From contig CP136066.1 in NCBI GenBank assembly GCA_032622095.1, forward strand, positions 132,029,917-132,093,916: DNA of 64,000 nucleotides, given 5' to 3'. The translations under genes were made by a program, and so were the position numbers. Positions 12,134-23,674 of this stretch are shown in pieces. This DNA is from Siphonodentalium dalli. Taxonomy: Eukaryota > Mollusca > Scaphopoda > Gadilida > Siphonodentaliidae. Below the pieces are notes generated by a model. It worked only from the letters and a program-made list of their open reading frames with translations, was not told the origin of the DNA and ran no database searches. Within the stretch, counting starts at the first letter, position 1. The number at the start of each line of letters is the position of its first letter.

Positions 12134-12180
<47 letters not shown>
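12134..12180. repeat. Poly-C tract of 47 bases
   Basis: This is an uninterrupted run of C. The corresponding tract in block B (23644-23673) has 30, a length difference of the kind expected between alleles or from sequencing error in homopolymers. Confidence 0.9.
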
Positions 12181-12181
<1 letters not shown>

Positions 12182-15100
12182 CTTCAGTCAGCAATTTACA
12201 ACTCGAATGTGCTAAGATGCCATGCGCAATATTTGTTTTCAGTATTTTTTTGTTTTTAAATATTTTACATTAGGCCAAAAAAAAAAGATGCTATGTTTCC
12301 GTACATTGACCGACCCTAATCTTTTTATTGATATTTTGAGAAAAAGTCAAAATTTTCTTTAAAAAAAATAAAAAAATTTATATATATATTTTTCACTGTT
12401 TTTACCACTAATGCTCATAAATATTGATGAACATTAGTGTGCAAAACACATGGTTTCTAACATATGCCTGTGAACAGTGACCATGAAGTGACAGTTGTCT
12501 CAAAAGCCCCCAGGTGTGTGATGGGTTGTTGATTGATGGGCATTAATTTTTCAATTTTAATTTCATGAGAGTGGATCTCATGCCTGTTTTACCTGTATGC
12601 CTTGCTTGGGACTTATGGAACATACTCATGGGTTCCAAATAAACATGCATGCACATTTATTATTTTCTTGGGAAATTTCCTCCCTGCACAGTGCTTATTT
12701 GAGTCTGCAAGTTTATTAATTTTGAGGCTATGAAAATTGAAATCAGCACAAACTCAAGATTTCTATATGATTCTGATACCAAATTGATGAGCTTATAACT
12801 TTATGCATGTACATATTCAAATATATGGCATACATGTGAACATTTAAATATTGAATAAAACACGACATGACACATACTATGTTGATTCCTATGCTTGATC
12901 TACATGTACTATAACATTTTTAACTATAGTTGATGTTTTGCTCAGAGTTTCCACTGTGCTATTATTAACTTTCAATGGAATTTTTCCCCTGCACTATTAT
13001 TTGGGCCTGCACTTTTATTTGGAGCCCAAGAGTACCGGTAGGAGCACTATCAGCAGACATGGTGTGTGTATCTGTATATATACATGTATAGAGGTTATCA
13101 CCACATATGTTAGTACAGCTACTGTTTCCAAAAACCAGGCATGCTAGGTTGGGTGTACTGGCTACCTCCAGACAATGGGATGTAGTCGTCACAATACAAG
13201 TAAGGTATAATGGCGGTATTATGGGTAAAATTCTTATAAAAGTTAGTGACATCAATTTCGTACCAAGTTTATAGCCAAATTTATGAAAATGTGGTATGTG
13301 AATAATAAATAACATACTTTAAGCATGAAGTAAGTTTGAACTTTCATCAATCTTAATGTCTATTTCCACTGTGTTTATCAAGTAATACTTTCCCCACAAC
13401 ACAAGTTGGCATTTTATGTCACTTCGGTCGAGGTAATTCAATATTTCTGCAGCTGGATAAAAAATATCAAAATAAAAAAAATAAAAATAAATTCCCTACC
13501 TACCTACCCTAATTTTTTCACTCCGTTATCGGAAACATGCAATCTATTTTTTTTGGCCTTACCACCCATTTGTGCTGATAATCAGGTGATCAGTGTTTAA
13601 AGCTGCTATTTCAGCATTGCCCATTCACTCAATGTTGCTATTCATGGTTGTGTTACAGCAGATACATACCCTGTATTCAACATCCACCAGTCCAGACGAC
13701 ACAACAGCATTTTACTTTTAATTATTATTAACGTTTTCTTTTATTATAACAATTTTTATGATCATGACGTCGGCGAGTTTTGTCAAATGTCCAGCTGATT
13801 GATATTTCTGTAATATAACATTTAATAAATATGTGGGGAAAGAATCCACATATCTGCAATCGTGTATGGTTAACTTAGGGCGGGTTTTGTTGACCAGCTG
13901 CGAAAATTTATGACAAAGATAGTGTTCTTTACCAGTAGAGTGTTTGTCGCTTAGTGCATTAACTAAAGGGAAATAACAATGTTTCACCTCCAATTGCATG
14001 TTTCTTTCCATATTCTTTCCATATTCTGGGTAGTTACCATCCGTTACTAAGGGGTTGTGACTTGTCAATACATATCCATCTTAAAATTACTAATGTCTTC
14101 ACATGAACGACCATGTGAAGTTTCAAATACATGCCGCTTTATCGAAAACAGTGTATAAAACCCCTTGGAGCCCAGTGTCACAGGTGTCGATCACTGTGGT
14201 AAGCCAGGGTTCAAAGGGTTAAACATGGTTTTTAAAAATCTGCTATCAGTGCTCAGATCCCACCCACCAATCCGGAACTTGTATCCTGAAGTTTTTTTTC
14301 TGCCCCCCCCCCCCTGTTTTCACATCAAAATACATACTAGTAGTGTGGAAATCCTTGTATCCTTCAATTGTTCACAAGATTTGTCACTATTCATTCACCA
14401 GGTGTCAAATCAGGGTATACTAGACCTTCATGTGCCCCATTAAAGGAATATTATTATGAAAATTTGTCAGTATTTTCTTTCAATATACATATATTATATA
14501 ATTAAAATGTCAAGTTTGCCCAAATAATCTTGTGTTTGATCACTAATTTTGTTTTTATAATGAAAAAACAAAATCTTCTGGAGAATGCCGAAGATCTTAT
14601 GTTGTGATTGAAGTCACATGATCAGCAGTCAGTGCGGTCATATGATTTAACACGTGACAATGATGTAGGGATTAAGGAAATCCCGTTAACAGGTATATTG
14701 AAACCCGTCTTCAAGTTACGATTTTCGACTTCTTATACATATTTGAATTTATTCCTATTTTCACTACCTTATGCTGTTTGCCAGTTTATCTATGTATATA
14801 TGTCATCGGGCATACACTATTTCAAGGCTTGTTCATGTTGGAGTTCAGGTGTAGCAATTGGAATGTTTTTATTTTGGATTATGCTATCCTTACCAAAGGT
14901 AAATGTATACCAGTCATGGTTATTATACATCCATAAGAAATTATCAAGGTTTATTTTGTTAATATTTTGTGTTAATTGGGAGTAATTTTTTGTTGTTTAG
15001 ATAACACTTAGTAGGTCAATGGGACACATGAGGTGCTACTACTGATGAATATAGAATCAGTAGTAGCGACGTTGGGTCTAGTGTCTACTGAGTTTAGAAA

Positions 15101-15366
15101 CCTCCCCTTTCTTAAAGTTCTTGCCACTCCCTAAAGTCCTTATGAATTATGTGGCTTGTGATTATGTGTCTTTGTTGGAGACAGTTTTTGTATTCTGTAA
15201 TTTTAATGCATCGTATCAGGTGGACTGTTTGCTTATGGAGACCAGAGAGAACACGGCATGATTTATTTGTTCAATTTATCTGATACTCTTCTATTTTCTG
15301 TTTGCTATTCTGATGAAATCACCTCATAATGGAAGCATTAAATGGTGGATCTGTTTGTTCTATTAG

Positions 15367-15678
15367 ATCACAAGTGCAAATACTGCAATCACAAGAAGAT
15401 TTCAGTCAGACGGCATTTACTGGTAGCTGAGGCACCAACTTTTCACAGCTGTATAGTTTCCATTGAAAAAGATCTTGCAAATTTTCATAGGATGTCTGAA
15501 TTTGATGTTCCTGTTCGTAAGCGAAGTTTTTCAATTGCTGTGGGAAATATTGCTTCACATCAATTAAGACATTTTAAAAATAAGTCGCCTCCAATCTACA
15601 ACAGGAGGAAGTCTCTGTTCTGTTCTTCTGAAAAGGAACTACATGGACTTGGAAATAAAACTATCTATATACTCACAG
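15367..15678 (+). CDS. Host gene, candidate third coding exon (copy A)
   Basis: The acceptor TTTGTTCTATTAG and donor CTCACAG|GTAAAT bound a 312-nt exon (104 codons) in phase 1 at both ends, fully open in the frame set by exon 9417. The start is Cys/His-rich (DHKCKYCNHKK), followed by basic and mixed-polarity sequence (MSEFDVPVRKRSFSIAVGN) and ending in KTIYILT. A single CxxC is not enough to call a zinc finger. The exon could join to 57604 (phase 1, completing an Asp codon) or to a weak terminal candidate at 39229. An identical copy lies at 26886-27197. The product is not recognised. Confidence 0.7.
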
Positions 15679-15726
15679 GTAAATATAATTTCTTGTGATG
15701 TGTTCAATATATAACCAGTATAGTCA

Positions 15727-15827
15727 TGTATGTCTCAGCAGATTGATGCCCACCTCCAATCACCATTCTCCCTGATATGTATGTCTCAGCAGATTGATGC
15801 CCACCTCCAATCACCATTCTCCCTGAT
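15727..15827. repeat. 51-bp tandem duplication (block A)
   Basis: Two consecutive copies of a 51-bp unit begin TGTATGTCTCAGCAGATTGA; the second copy is complete but for its last base. It sits 48 bp after the exon donor. The same duplication is present in block B at 27246-27346, so it predates the split of the two copies. Confidence 0.9.
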
Positions 15828-15879
15828 GCCTTTTTATACTTAGGTGCTGGTCTATTAAACTTCCAATTCTGGGAGAAAA

Positions 15880-16260
15880 AGAAATGGGCAGTGTCTAGCC
15901 GTTTGCGTATCCATCCAAAACGTTTGTATTCTGGATGATAACTTGTTATTTTAAATAGTATGTGGCAGAATTTCATGAAACTTGGTAAATGTTGCCTTCA
16001 TATGAAAATGTCCCTATCAAGTTTGAATTTGGATCAGATCTGACCATTTCTGGCAGAGTTTAATGCCCCTTTTTGGCTTTGAATTTGCTGATTATTTTGT
16101 TGTCTGGATGATAACTCAAGTTATAATTATCTGATAACTTTCAAATTTAGTATGTAGATTAATCACATTAAAATACTGGTCAAGTTTGGATTCAGTCCAA
16201 CCATTTCTGATGCAGTTATGCCCCTGTTTTGACTTAGAATTAGCCGATTATTATTCTGCC
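15880..16260 (+). repeat. Dispersed repeat family, two units (block A)
   Basis: The blocks AAATGGGCAGTGTC, TTCATGAAACTTGGTAAATG, TCAAGTTTGAATTTGGATC and CTGGATGATAACT mark two units of the family described at 2640-3600. The same segment is found at 27400-27780 in block B. Confidence 0.65.
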
Positions 16261-16344
16261 ATTCTGGTATCTAATCAAATAAGTTAACAACTTAAACAGT
16301 TGGAAGCAAAGTTTGATTCAACAATTTTCCCAGAATCATGGTAG

Positions 16345-16530
16345 TATGGTACTACCATGGTACTACATGTACTACGTGTACCATGGCACTACTACGAGTA
16401 CATTGATCTACCATGTTAAATTGATATTTACCATTGTACTTACCATCAAACTGTACTAGGGTACTCTACCATGTTACAGTTGGTACTACCATAGTATTTA
16501 CCATAATACTACAATAGTACCATGAAACCC
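16345..16530. repeat. Degenerate TACCATGGTACTAC simple repeat
   Basis: The motifs TACCATGGTACTAC, ACCATGTAC and ATAGTACCATG recur on both strands, so the stretch is rich in short palindromes such as CCATGG and GTAC. It is followed at 16535-16605 by a fragment of the MITE at 36430-36670. The block B copy is at 27864-28050. Confidence 0.7.
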
Positions 16531-19390
16531 TACCATAGGGAGCCTCACATATATAAGAGAATGCACTGGCTTACAAGCTCAAGGTACATATTGTTAGGTT
16601 AGGTTATTGTTATATAGGGTTTTAAAATTATTTAACAATAGCTGGAATTATATTACTTGGGTATAACATATCGCTAACATAACAACATGCTAATAAAATG
16701 AGATCAATTTTGTCAGGAAAGTTGAAAACATCCCTTGTATAGTACTACAATATGGTACACCACATGTGGTGTTATCTCACCTCATTCAAAATCACAGGAA
16801 GTGTTATTAGCTGCCACTTAACATTAATACCAGGGAACGTGGAACTCAGTTATTCAGAAAAGCCATCTCTGACTGGCACCAACCCGTATAAAAAAGCACC
16901 ATGGTGGTACCAGGGTTCTTTGCCATGTTTGTACCAGGGTTCTTTAGGCAAAAAAAAAATACCTGTGTTTCCGTGGTGATCCGCCCGCTGCAATTCTAGC
17001 ACTCCCAACCATTTTCAATTTATTGATTTTGCAAAATTTGTACACGCCGTGATTTTATTTCTGTGTAAACCGATTCATTTCCGAATAAACTGGACACATA
17101 GTTAAACTGGATATTTGATATAAAATGTAGGTTGTTGTCATACTGGTCAAAGTGAAACTCCCCTCCGACTGATCTGAATAAGAAAAGAATATTCATCTTG
17201 TGATGAAGGAGGTCCATATTAAACAATGATGGCACATATTTTGGAACTCTTAAATAAAATAAAAATGACCCTGGGTGAGATCGGATTGATGTCCCGATGG
17301 GATACTCAAACTGGACTCACAGGGACATAGATCATGAATATTAAATCTCATCTAATTGAACAACACTGGGTTAAAATATTTCATGACCTGAGGAATCTAA
17401 ATCATCTTGAGGAACTTTATAAATAACATAAGCATCATTCCAGTATTTAATAGTAGCTACCTTATTTATCTACCACAACATCTCATAACAGCATTGGTGA
17501 AATTTAGGATAGCAAACCATAGACTGCCAAACAAGCTTTCAAGAAGGTGAAAACACGAGAGTTTACTATGTAAAATGTTCAGTTCATAACATGCGATGAG
17601 TATCATATTCTTTTGATCTGCGACAATTTTGTCACAACCAGAAGAAAATACATTCCTGACTTTTACGGGTTGAACCCTTCACTAGAAAAGTTATGTGGCC
17701 TCCTTTCTACTGAAAAGATATCAATATTGAAGAACACTAGCATTTATTTGAAACATGTTTTTAAAGAATACAACAAAGATAGTACACTGATCTACAGAGA
17801 TATCCATGTGAATTTATAACGAACCAAAGCCGGACGCTTTGGGTTGTATATAGACTATATCTGATTTTGTGACGTCACCAATTATTATCTAATACGATGC
17901 TGTTGTTTTGAATTTTCTGGAGATCAAATGTCGCACAGTAGATCGGTGGGCTTAAAGCATTAATGTCGTAATCGGCTGTCAAGAGGCCAACCCAAATCAG
18001 TCGATGTGCAACATTCTCATATTTATATAAACGTCATAAAATCATTTAGTTGTTTTTATTCATAAGGGAAAGTCACAACTCAACACGATCTACGTGTATC
18101 TCAAAGCTTTAGTTTCCAACTGATGCACAGCAGTTGATCAATACTACATGGTTCTGTAGAGATTATACGTGCGAAAGGAAATAAGATAATATTTAATATG
18201 GATTTGATTATTATCATAAGTCTGCAGCATACTTACATGCATCTGATAATCCATATATATCCTATTTTCATGAATAGAATGAAAACACATACTTATGAAC
18301 AAAGCAGAAGATACATTCAGTTCCACGCGAATTCGGTCAATGGTGAAAGTTACACGATGACGTTGTTTGTCGACTATCATTAAAATCGACATGATGACAT
18401 GTTATGAAATAAACATCCTGAGTATCTGAAGTGGAGAGCTTCCCAGCACGCCAAGTATTATAATGGTTAGTTTCAGTTCCATGCACTCTCGACAACATAT
18501 ATAACTATTTATAATTACCCCACCAAACATAAGGGGGGGAGGGGTCCTCATGAGTAAGCCAGTTCCCACTTTGTGAGCGAAAACGTGCACTAGCTCCCCC
18601 CGGCTTACTGACAGGTGTATACATATAGAGTAATTGAAAAAAAAATATGAAAATATTTTAAAGAGCATTTTGTTAAAGAGCATTTTTCCCCAAATAAGGG
18701 ATGTTAAAGAGCGACCACACATCCTCACTGTTGAAAAGTGACAATGTCGTGATATGGTCAAACCGCTGAAACGACTATAAACTATATAGTAAAACAGAGG
18801 TGCGATTGCAACTGCGCTTTGTGTTATTATTAATTTTCAGTCTGTAATATTATGGTCCATATTCTATGTGTTAGGCCAAAACAAAAAAGTGTTTTGGTTC
18901 TCGGGCAATTTTTTTTTCAAATCAATGAGGGAGGGAGGGTTTTATTTTTATTTTTTATTGTTTTCTGCGCATAGTAAGCATGGACAAAGATACCTTCCTT
19001 TGTCTAGTAATAACCAGAAAGGTAGAGGGAACTGTTATGCATATACACTCATTTAGTCTTATATAAAAATGACATTGTACTACCAGTGTATGACTGGGAT
19101 TACCTAACAATATATAATGCCCCTGACATTAACTACTGTTATTGTTGTCTAAAAACTGATACCTCCCCATTCTAATATGTGATCCTGAATTTAGTCCTGT
19201 GCCTTTCAATTGTATAAAGTTACAATTAGTGTAAGTTGTTCACAATGACTAATTGTAAGAAGAGCATGAGGATCAGCTAATCATTTTCTTAATTGTAGTC
19301 ATCTACTTCATGTTGTAAGCCTGCAAGTCACTTTTTAACACATTACATGTTAGAGCTCAATGCACACTAATATTCAACACATATCTGCTA

Positions 19391-21219
19391 TTAGTCCGGT
19401 CGCCAAACACCCGGAATTCACGAATGCTTGTTTTCGCGTATAAAGTTTTTTTCTCTGCGGATTTTGTAAATTCAGGTATCCGACATCAAGATTTTATCGG
19501 CTGGCCATCTGTCAGCCTTGAGCAATTTTTTTTATAGCGCCCTAAAAAGTATACCCCCCCCCCCCCCCCCCCCCCCCCCCAGATTTCCCCAGACGTAAAA
19601 CCAGTTACTTGAAATTTGTTGCAAATTCACGTGACTAATCTAGTAAAATGTATATATTTTCATGAAGCTAAGACATAATGACACTATTTTGGGCCAAAAT
19701 TGAAACTCACCATCCAAGATGGCCACCAAAATGGCCGCCGGAAGTTGAAAATATGACATTTTTTCTCAAATATCTTCTAGATGAGTTCATGCTGTTTGGA
19801 ACTAGTTGAGTAATATGACTTTATTTTGTATTTTGTATATTAACTGATCATTGGAGCAATTAAATATGCAATTATTGGGATCCTATCCGCTTGTGATCCC
19901 TCAAAAATTCGATTTTACAGAATGCGGTATAAAATTTTACAAAAAATCACAACTGGGATTCTAGTCATATTTCAACAAGAAATGAACAGAAGGTTGCATT
20001 TAAGTGAGGCATACCATTACGTATGAATATTCCAACTCACTGGAACCAAAATTCTTACTTTGGCTCAAAATGGCCGCCAAAATATGGAAAATGATAAATA
20101 TTGCCCTAGGGTGTCCTGCAATCGCTTACAAGTTGTGGTTGATGTACAAAATTAGCTATTATGCCTTCTATACATTGAATACTAACATGTCTGCTGCACC
20201 ATGGTTAATTGTTACTGTTGCCACCACTGACATCACCAAAAATATTGGACTTTTCTCTCAAAAACTTGACATAAATATCGGCAAAAAATTACTTTTCAGG
20301 TTTGGACCATTTTGTCTTGTAATATGTAACTATCTTTGGATTGAAAGGTGTTTATTGTATTGGTTTATCTTAAATGTGTCACACTATGGTGTTTATAGAC
20401 CAAATTGCTCAAGATGGCTTCCAAAATGGCAACCAAATTGGTAAAAGTTATTTTTTTTTACATATATCATTATAACATTATATATATAACATTATTCTCT
20501 GCGTTATCCGAAAATGTAGCAAATTGTGACTCACTTGGTTATTATACGTGTTAGTTAATTAACTGACAACTAAATGTTCTATTATGGTTGTCCCAGTTCC
20601 GTATGGGGCATGGCAAATTCATTTTAAAGTATGGAAATTTGCGGAGAACCTCTTTTGTGATTCTGACCATATTATTGAAAGGAAATGGGCAGAACTTTGA
20701 GACGGAACTGAGATGAAACATAATATATGGCTCTTCTGGTCCATTACGATAAGCCAATATCAACTGGATACAGGATGGATAACAAGATGGTAGACAGGGA
20801 GTTACTTTATGATCATAGGTGAGGTGAATAGGTATACATGGAGTTAGTGTATGTCACGAATGATGTGAATATGTATACAATGAGTGACTATATGGTTATG
20901 CTTGTGTTGTCCATAGTGATATTTATAGGTATACAGGGAGAGGTCATGGTCAGGTGTGGGGTGTATCGGTATGCATGGAGTCACTGTATGGTGTATGGTT
21001 GTGTCTATCCCGTACGGGTGCACCCGGTGTGCCTGTATGGACATTGATGTGGTGTATGGATATAGCTACATGGTCATCTATGTATTGATTATGTATATAT
21101 GGAGTGACTGTATAAGGGCATGGGTGGGATGTACATGTGTTTTCTGTATGCTCACTGGATGGGGTGTGTGGATAAATAGTGAGTAATTTTATGGTTAGGG
21201 GTAATGTGTAGTGGTATAC
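19391..21219. repeat. Left arm of long inverted repeat, block A version
   Basis: This arm matches 30914-32723 in the same orientation and 33505-35302 in the reverse orientation. Near its 3' end it changes character: at 21117 it still has the left-arm form (AAGGGCATGGG), but by 21150 it has right-arm variants (CTGTATGCTCAC) and at about 21196 GGTTAGGGGTAATG rather than GGTTACGGGTAATG. It is therefore a left/right hybrid, as expected if the loop was inverted by recombination between the arms. Confidence 0.75.
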
Positions 21220-21620
21220 ATATTCACCTCACCATTGGCCATATCACTCACTGTATCCTTATTTGTCACACCATAGCCGAACAGCCACTAAAGATATACT
21301 AATACACCCCAGCCATGTCAGTATAGTCCACTCCATGTGAGCATATGCACATCATCCATGGCCATATAGCCACTGCGCTATATACCATACACCTCGCCCA
21401 TACCATATAGCAACGCGATTGTATGATCCGCATAACCTACACATGACCATTACTGCCACGAGTCGCCAAGCAGGAAACACCAGTATACTCACTACACCTG
21501 ACACATGACCATTTAGTCACTTCCTGCATAGATATTCATTACATTGATGACATACAGTCACTCCTTGTATACCTACTCATCTCACCATTGACCATACAAT
21601 CACTACATGTATACATATTC
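20833..21620. repeat. Minisatellite of about 60 bp, ending at the gap
   Basis: Degenerate units follow the pattern GTATACATGGAGTGACTGTA then TGGTCATGGGTGAGGTGTAT. After 21219 the units run in the opposite orientation (ATACATATTCACCTCACCAT). Bases 21220-21620 are the reverse complement of 33107-33504. Frames seen on either strand are by-products of this repeat. Confidence 0.8.
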
Positions 21621-21720
21621 NNNNNNNNNNNNNNNNNNNNNNNNNNNNNNNNNNNNNNNNNNNNNNNNNNNNNNNNNNNNNNNNNNNNNNNNNNNNNNNN
21701 NNNNNNNNNNNNNNNNNNNN
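21621..21720. other. Assembly gap, 100 N
   Basis: Exactly 100 undetermined bases, the conventional size for a scaffold gap of unknown length. The sequence before it is inverted minisatellite and the sequence after it restarts duplicated block B at the equivalent of base 10312. Confidence 0.99.
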
Positions 21721-22356
21721 AAAAACAATTTCATGCTGCTACCAATCCAGTTTCTTTGTGGACCATTATGTTTAAACTCCTTCAGTCAGGGGGGGGGGGG
21801 GGGGGGGGGGTCGGAAAAAAATTCCAGGCACGTATGATCATTTAAATTTTTTCCGGCCTCGGGGGACCCACCCACCCAATTTCTTCCGTTTCCGGCCTTT
21901 TTTTCCAGGCAATTTTGGACACCCACCCTTTTTTTTTCCGTTTCAGGATTTTTTTTCCGGTCAGTTTTGGACACCCACCCCCCTAAATTTGAGAAAATTA
22001 TCAATTGAGCAACAAAATAGCTGATTATCCTGCATTATCATAATTTATTGCACGATATTTGAATAAACAGTGCATAATGAGATAACGATACTATTTGAAT
22101 TTATCATATAAGTGTCATTAATCAAGAAATGTGTCAACATAATCACATTTCTAGGGATATATAGGCAGAGTGCCAACGTTTTTATTAACATTCATTTTCT
22201 AGTCACATGATCTAGTCACATAATCACATTTGAGTATTCTACATAATACATGGTACCGGTACAACAAATTTAAGATTATTTGATATTTGCTATGTGATAT
22301 ACAGTAATGCCCTAATTAATCGGACTCCATAACCAGAGCAGAATAATGGGTAATTT

Positions 22357-22475
22357 TTCAGGATTTAGTCGGAAATATGGCTTGTTGTCATTCATCGAAA
22401 AGCTCTCGGGGAGAAATCAAATTGTTTATCAAAACATGTGGAAATACAACTGTTCATCCCAGTTCATCCCAGTTT
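22357..22475. repeat. 117-bp insertion present only in block B
   Basis: Relative to block A at about 10956, block B has additional sequence beginning CAGGATTTAGTCGGAAATAT and ending in a repeated CCCAGTTCAT. The repeated CATCCCAGTT at its right edge could be a small target duplication or slippage product. It contains no recognisable element. Confidence 0.7.
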
Positions 22476-23306
22476 GAAGAATAATGCTAATACCAAACAT
22501 AACCAATATATACCCACGCGACTCTTCTTGGGGCATCTCAGAAACCAGAACTGAGGAAACATGTTATAGCGTGTAATGGCAGGCTGGTAACCACTGCCTG
22601 AAGTAATAGGCTTCGTAATAATTGGGAATAATATGGATGGATAGCCCAATTTCACTTCTTTTCCGCTCACGATATCAGTGACGATAAAATCTTTGTTACT
22701 GTGATTAACAAATAACATTTATCAAATTATGATAATTTTCAGGCACACTAAACTCAGGCTTGGGACCATGTGAGTGCAACATTATTATTCATGTTCAAAC
22801 TTTTGGGGAAATTTTTAACAGGTAATCTGTTCAGATTTCAGATTCATTACTAATTAACATTACAAGCTGATCCACATTAACATGGAAAACAATGTGAAAT
22901 TGTTCAAGCTGGCCCGGCTGGCCTTCAATTTATTTGTTAAGATTTTATGTTTTATGTTGTCAAAAGTCTATTTTATTCCATTATTTATTATATCTTTATT
23001 TCCATGTCACATATGGTCAATTGTGCTTTCATTTTATCGCTTATTTTCAACTGAGTTCGGCATAGTTATTCTTATTTTGTTGTATCAGTAGATGGAATCC
23101 TGATTAAATTTTATTTTTCCAATAGCGCAGTTTCTAGTTCTATCAAGGTGAATTTGGGTTATTGTTGGCCATTGTGCAACTGATCCAACTTTTGATAACC
23201 TCTATATGTAGTATAGCATTACTATTAACTATATATGACCCGTTTCTGTTCAAAACACATCAAAATAAGACTCAATAGCAGGAATGGAAAAATTTATCAC
23301 TGCAGA

Positions 23307-23558
23307 CCGTGTAGAGTATTGTGCTAATTTACAGGCAGTAGGCCGTGTAGAGTATTGTGCTAATTTACAGGCAGTAGGCCGTGTAGAGTATTGTACCTAT
23401 TTACAGGCAGTAGGCCGTGTAGAGTATTGTACCTATTTACAGGCAGCAGGCCGTGTAGAGTATTGTACTAATTTACAGGCTGCAGGCCGTGTAGAGTATT
23501 GTACTAATTTACAGGCTGCAGGCCGTGTAGTGTATTGTGCTAATTTACAGGCAGTAGT
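23307..23558 (+). repeat. 36-bp minisatellite, seven copies (block B)
   Basis: Same array and same copy number as at 11797-12048, with one visible substitution (GGTCGTG in A is GGCCGTG in B). It is followed by a 30-base C run at 23644-23673. Confidence 0.85.
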
Positions 23559-23642
23559 AATATTTGGCATATGGAAAAAACTGCTTTTTGGACCCAAGAG
23601 ACACCCACCCACCCCATCATACGTGCCTGGAAATTTTTTCCG

Positions 23643-23674
<32 letters not shown>

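Larger units (their letters stand above)
10379..12180. repeat. Segment flanked by inverted poly-G/poly-C repeats
   Basis: The left edge reads CTTCAGTCAG, a long G run, then TCGGAAAAAAATTCCAGGC and ACGTATGAT. The right edge (12106-12180) is the reverse complement of the GGAAAA...ATGAT part followed by a 47-base C run, and then GCTTCAGTCAG. The arms are about 35 bp plus the homopolymers and enclose about 1.7 kb that contains the 36-bp minisatellite. It could be a TIR element, but no target duplication was found. Confidence 0.4.
9567..15366 (+). other. Putative second intron
   Basis: No exon is supported between the donor at 9566 and the acceptor at 15366. The first part holds a dispersed repeat (9700-10290). 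From 10311 onward the sequence belongs to duplicated block A and contains poly-G/poly-C tracts, a 36-bp minisatellite and AT-rich unique sequence. A frame of 116 codons at 13718-14068 on the minus strand is discussed under rejected items. Confidence 0.45.
10311..21219. repeat. Duplicated block A
   Basis: From AAAACAATTTCATGCTGC onward this block is nearly identical to 21721-32723. Differences are a 117-bp insertion in B at about 22357-22475, poly-C and poly-G length changes, and scattered short indels and substitutions (for example at 16595 versus 28115). The copy includes the 312-nt exon at 15367. Similarity this high, with the copies next to a 100-N gap, points to two haplotypes or an assembly duplication rather than an old genomic duplication. 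Confidence 0.9.
15679..21219 (+). other. Intronic sequence of block A after exon 15367
   Basis: No gene is supported. In order the region holds the 51-bp tandem duplication, a dispersed repeat (15880-16260), a TACCATGG-type simple repeat (16345-16530), AT-rich sequence with short frames (for example 17613-17819), a poly-C run at 19554-19580, and the left arm of the inverted repeat from about 19391. Sequence in that arm carries AAGATGGCNNCCAAAATGGC motifs, a repeat style common in mollusc DNA. Confidence 0.5.

Noticed and set aside
11774-12259. 161-codon frame with a 12-residue repeat
   Set aside because: It is the translation of the 36-bp minisatellite followed by a 47-base poly-C run. The tract length differs between the two blocks, which changes the frame end.
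13718-14068. 116-codon frame on the minus strand, identical at 25224-25574
   Set aside because: The composition is somewhat protein-like, but there is no ATG at its start, no splice context and no recognisable motif. Presence in both blocks is not evidence of conservation, because they are near-identical copies.
17613-17819. 68-codon frame (copy at 29136-29342)
   Set aside because: The peptide looks plausible, but there is no acceptor in a compatible phase and no recognised family. It may be a decayed gene fragment.
20004-20444. 146-codon frame (copy at 31513-31953)
   Set aside because: It lies in the arm of the inverted repeat within AAGATGGC-type repeat sequence. The right-arm counterpart is broken to 66 codons, so the frame is not kept.
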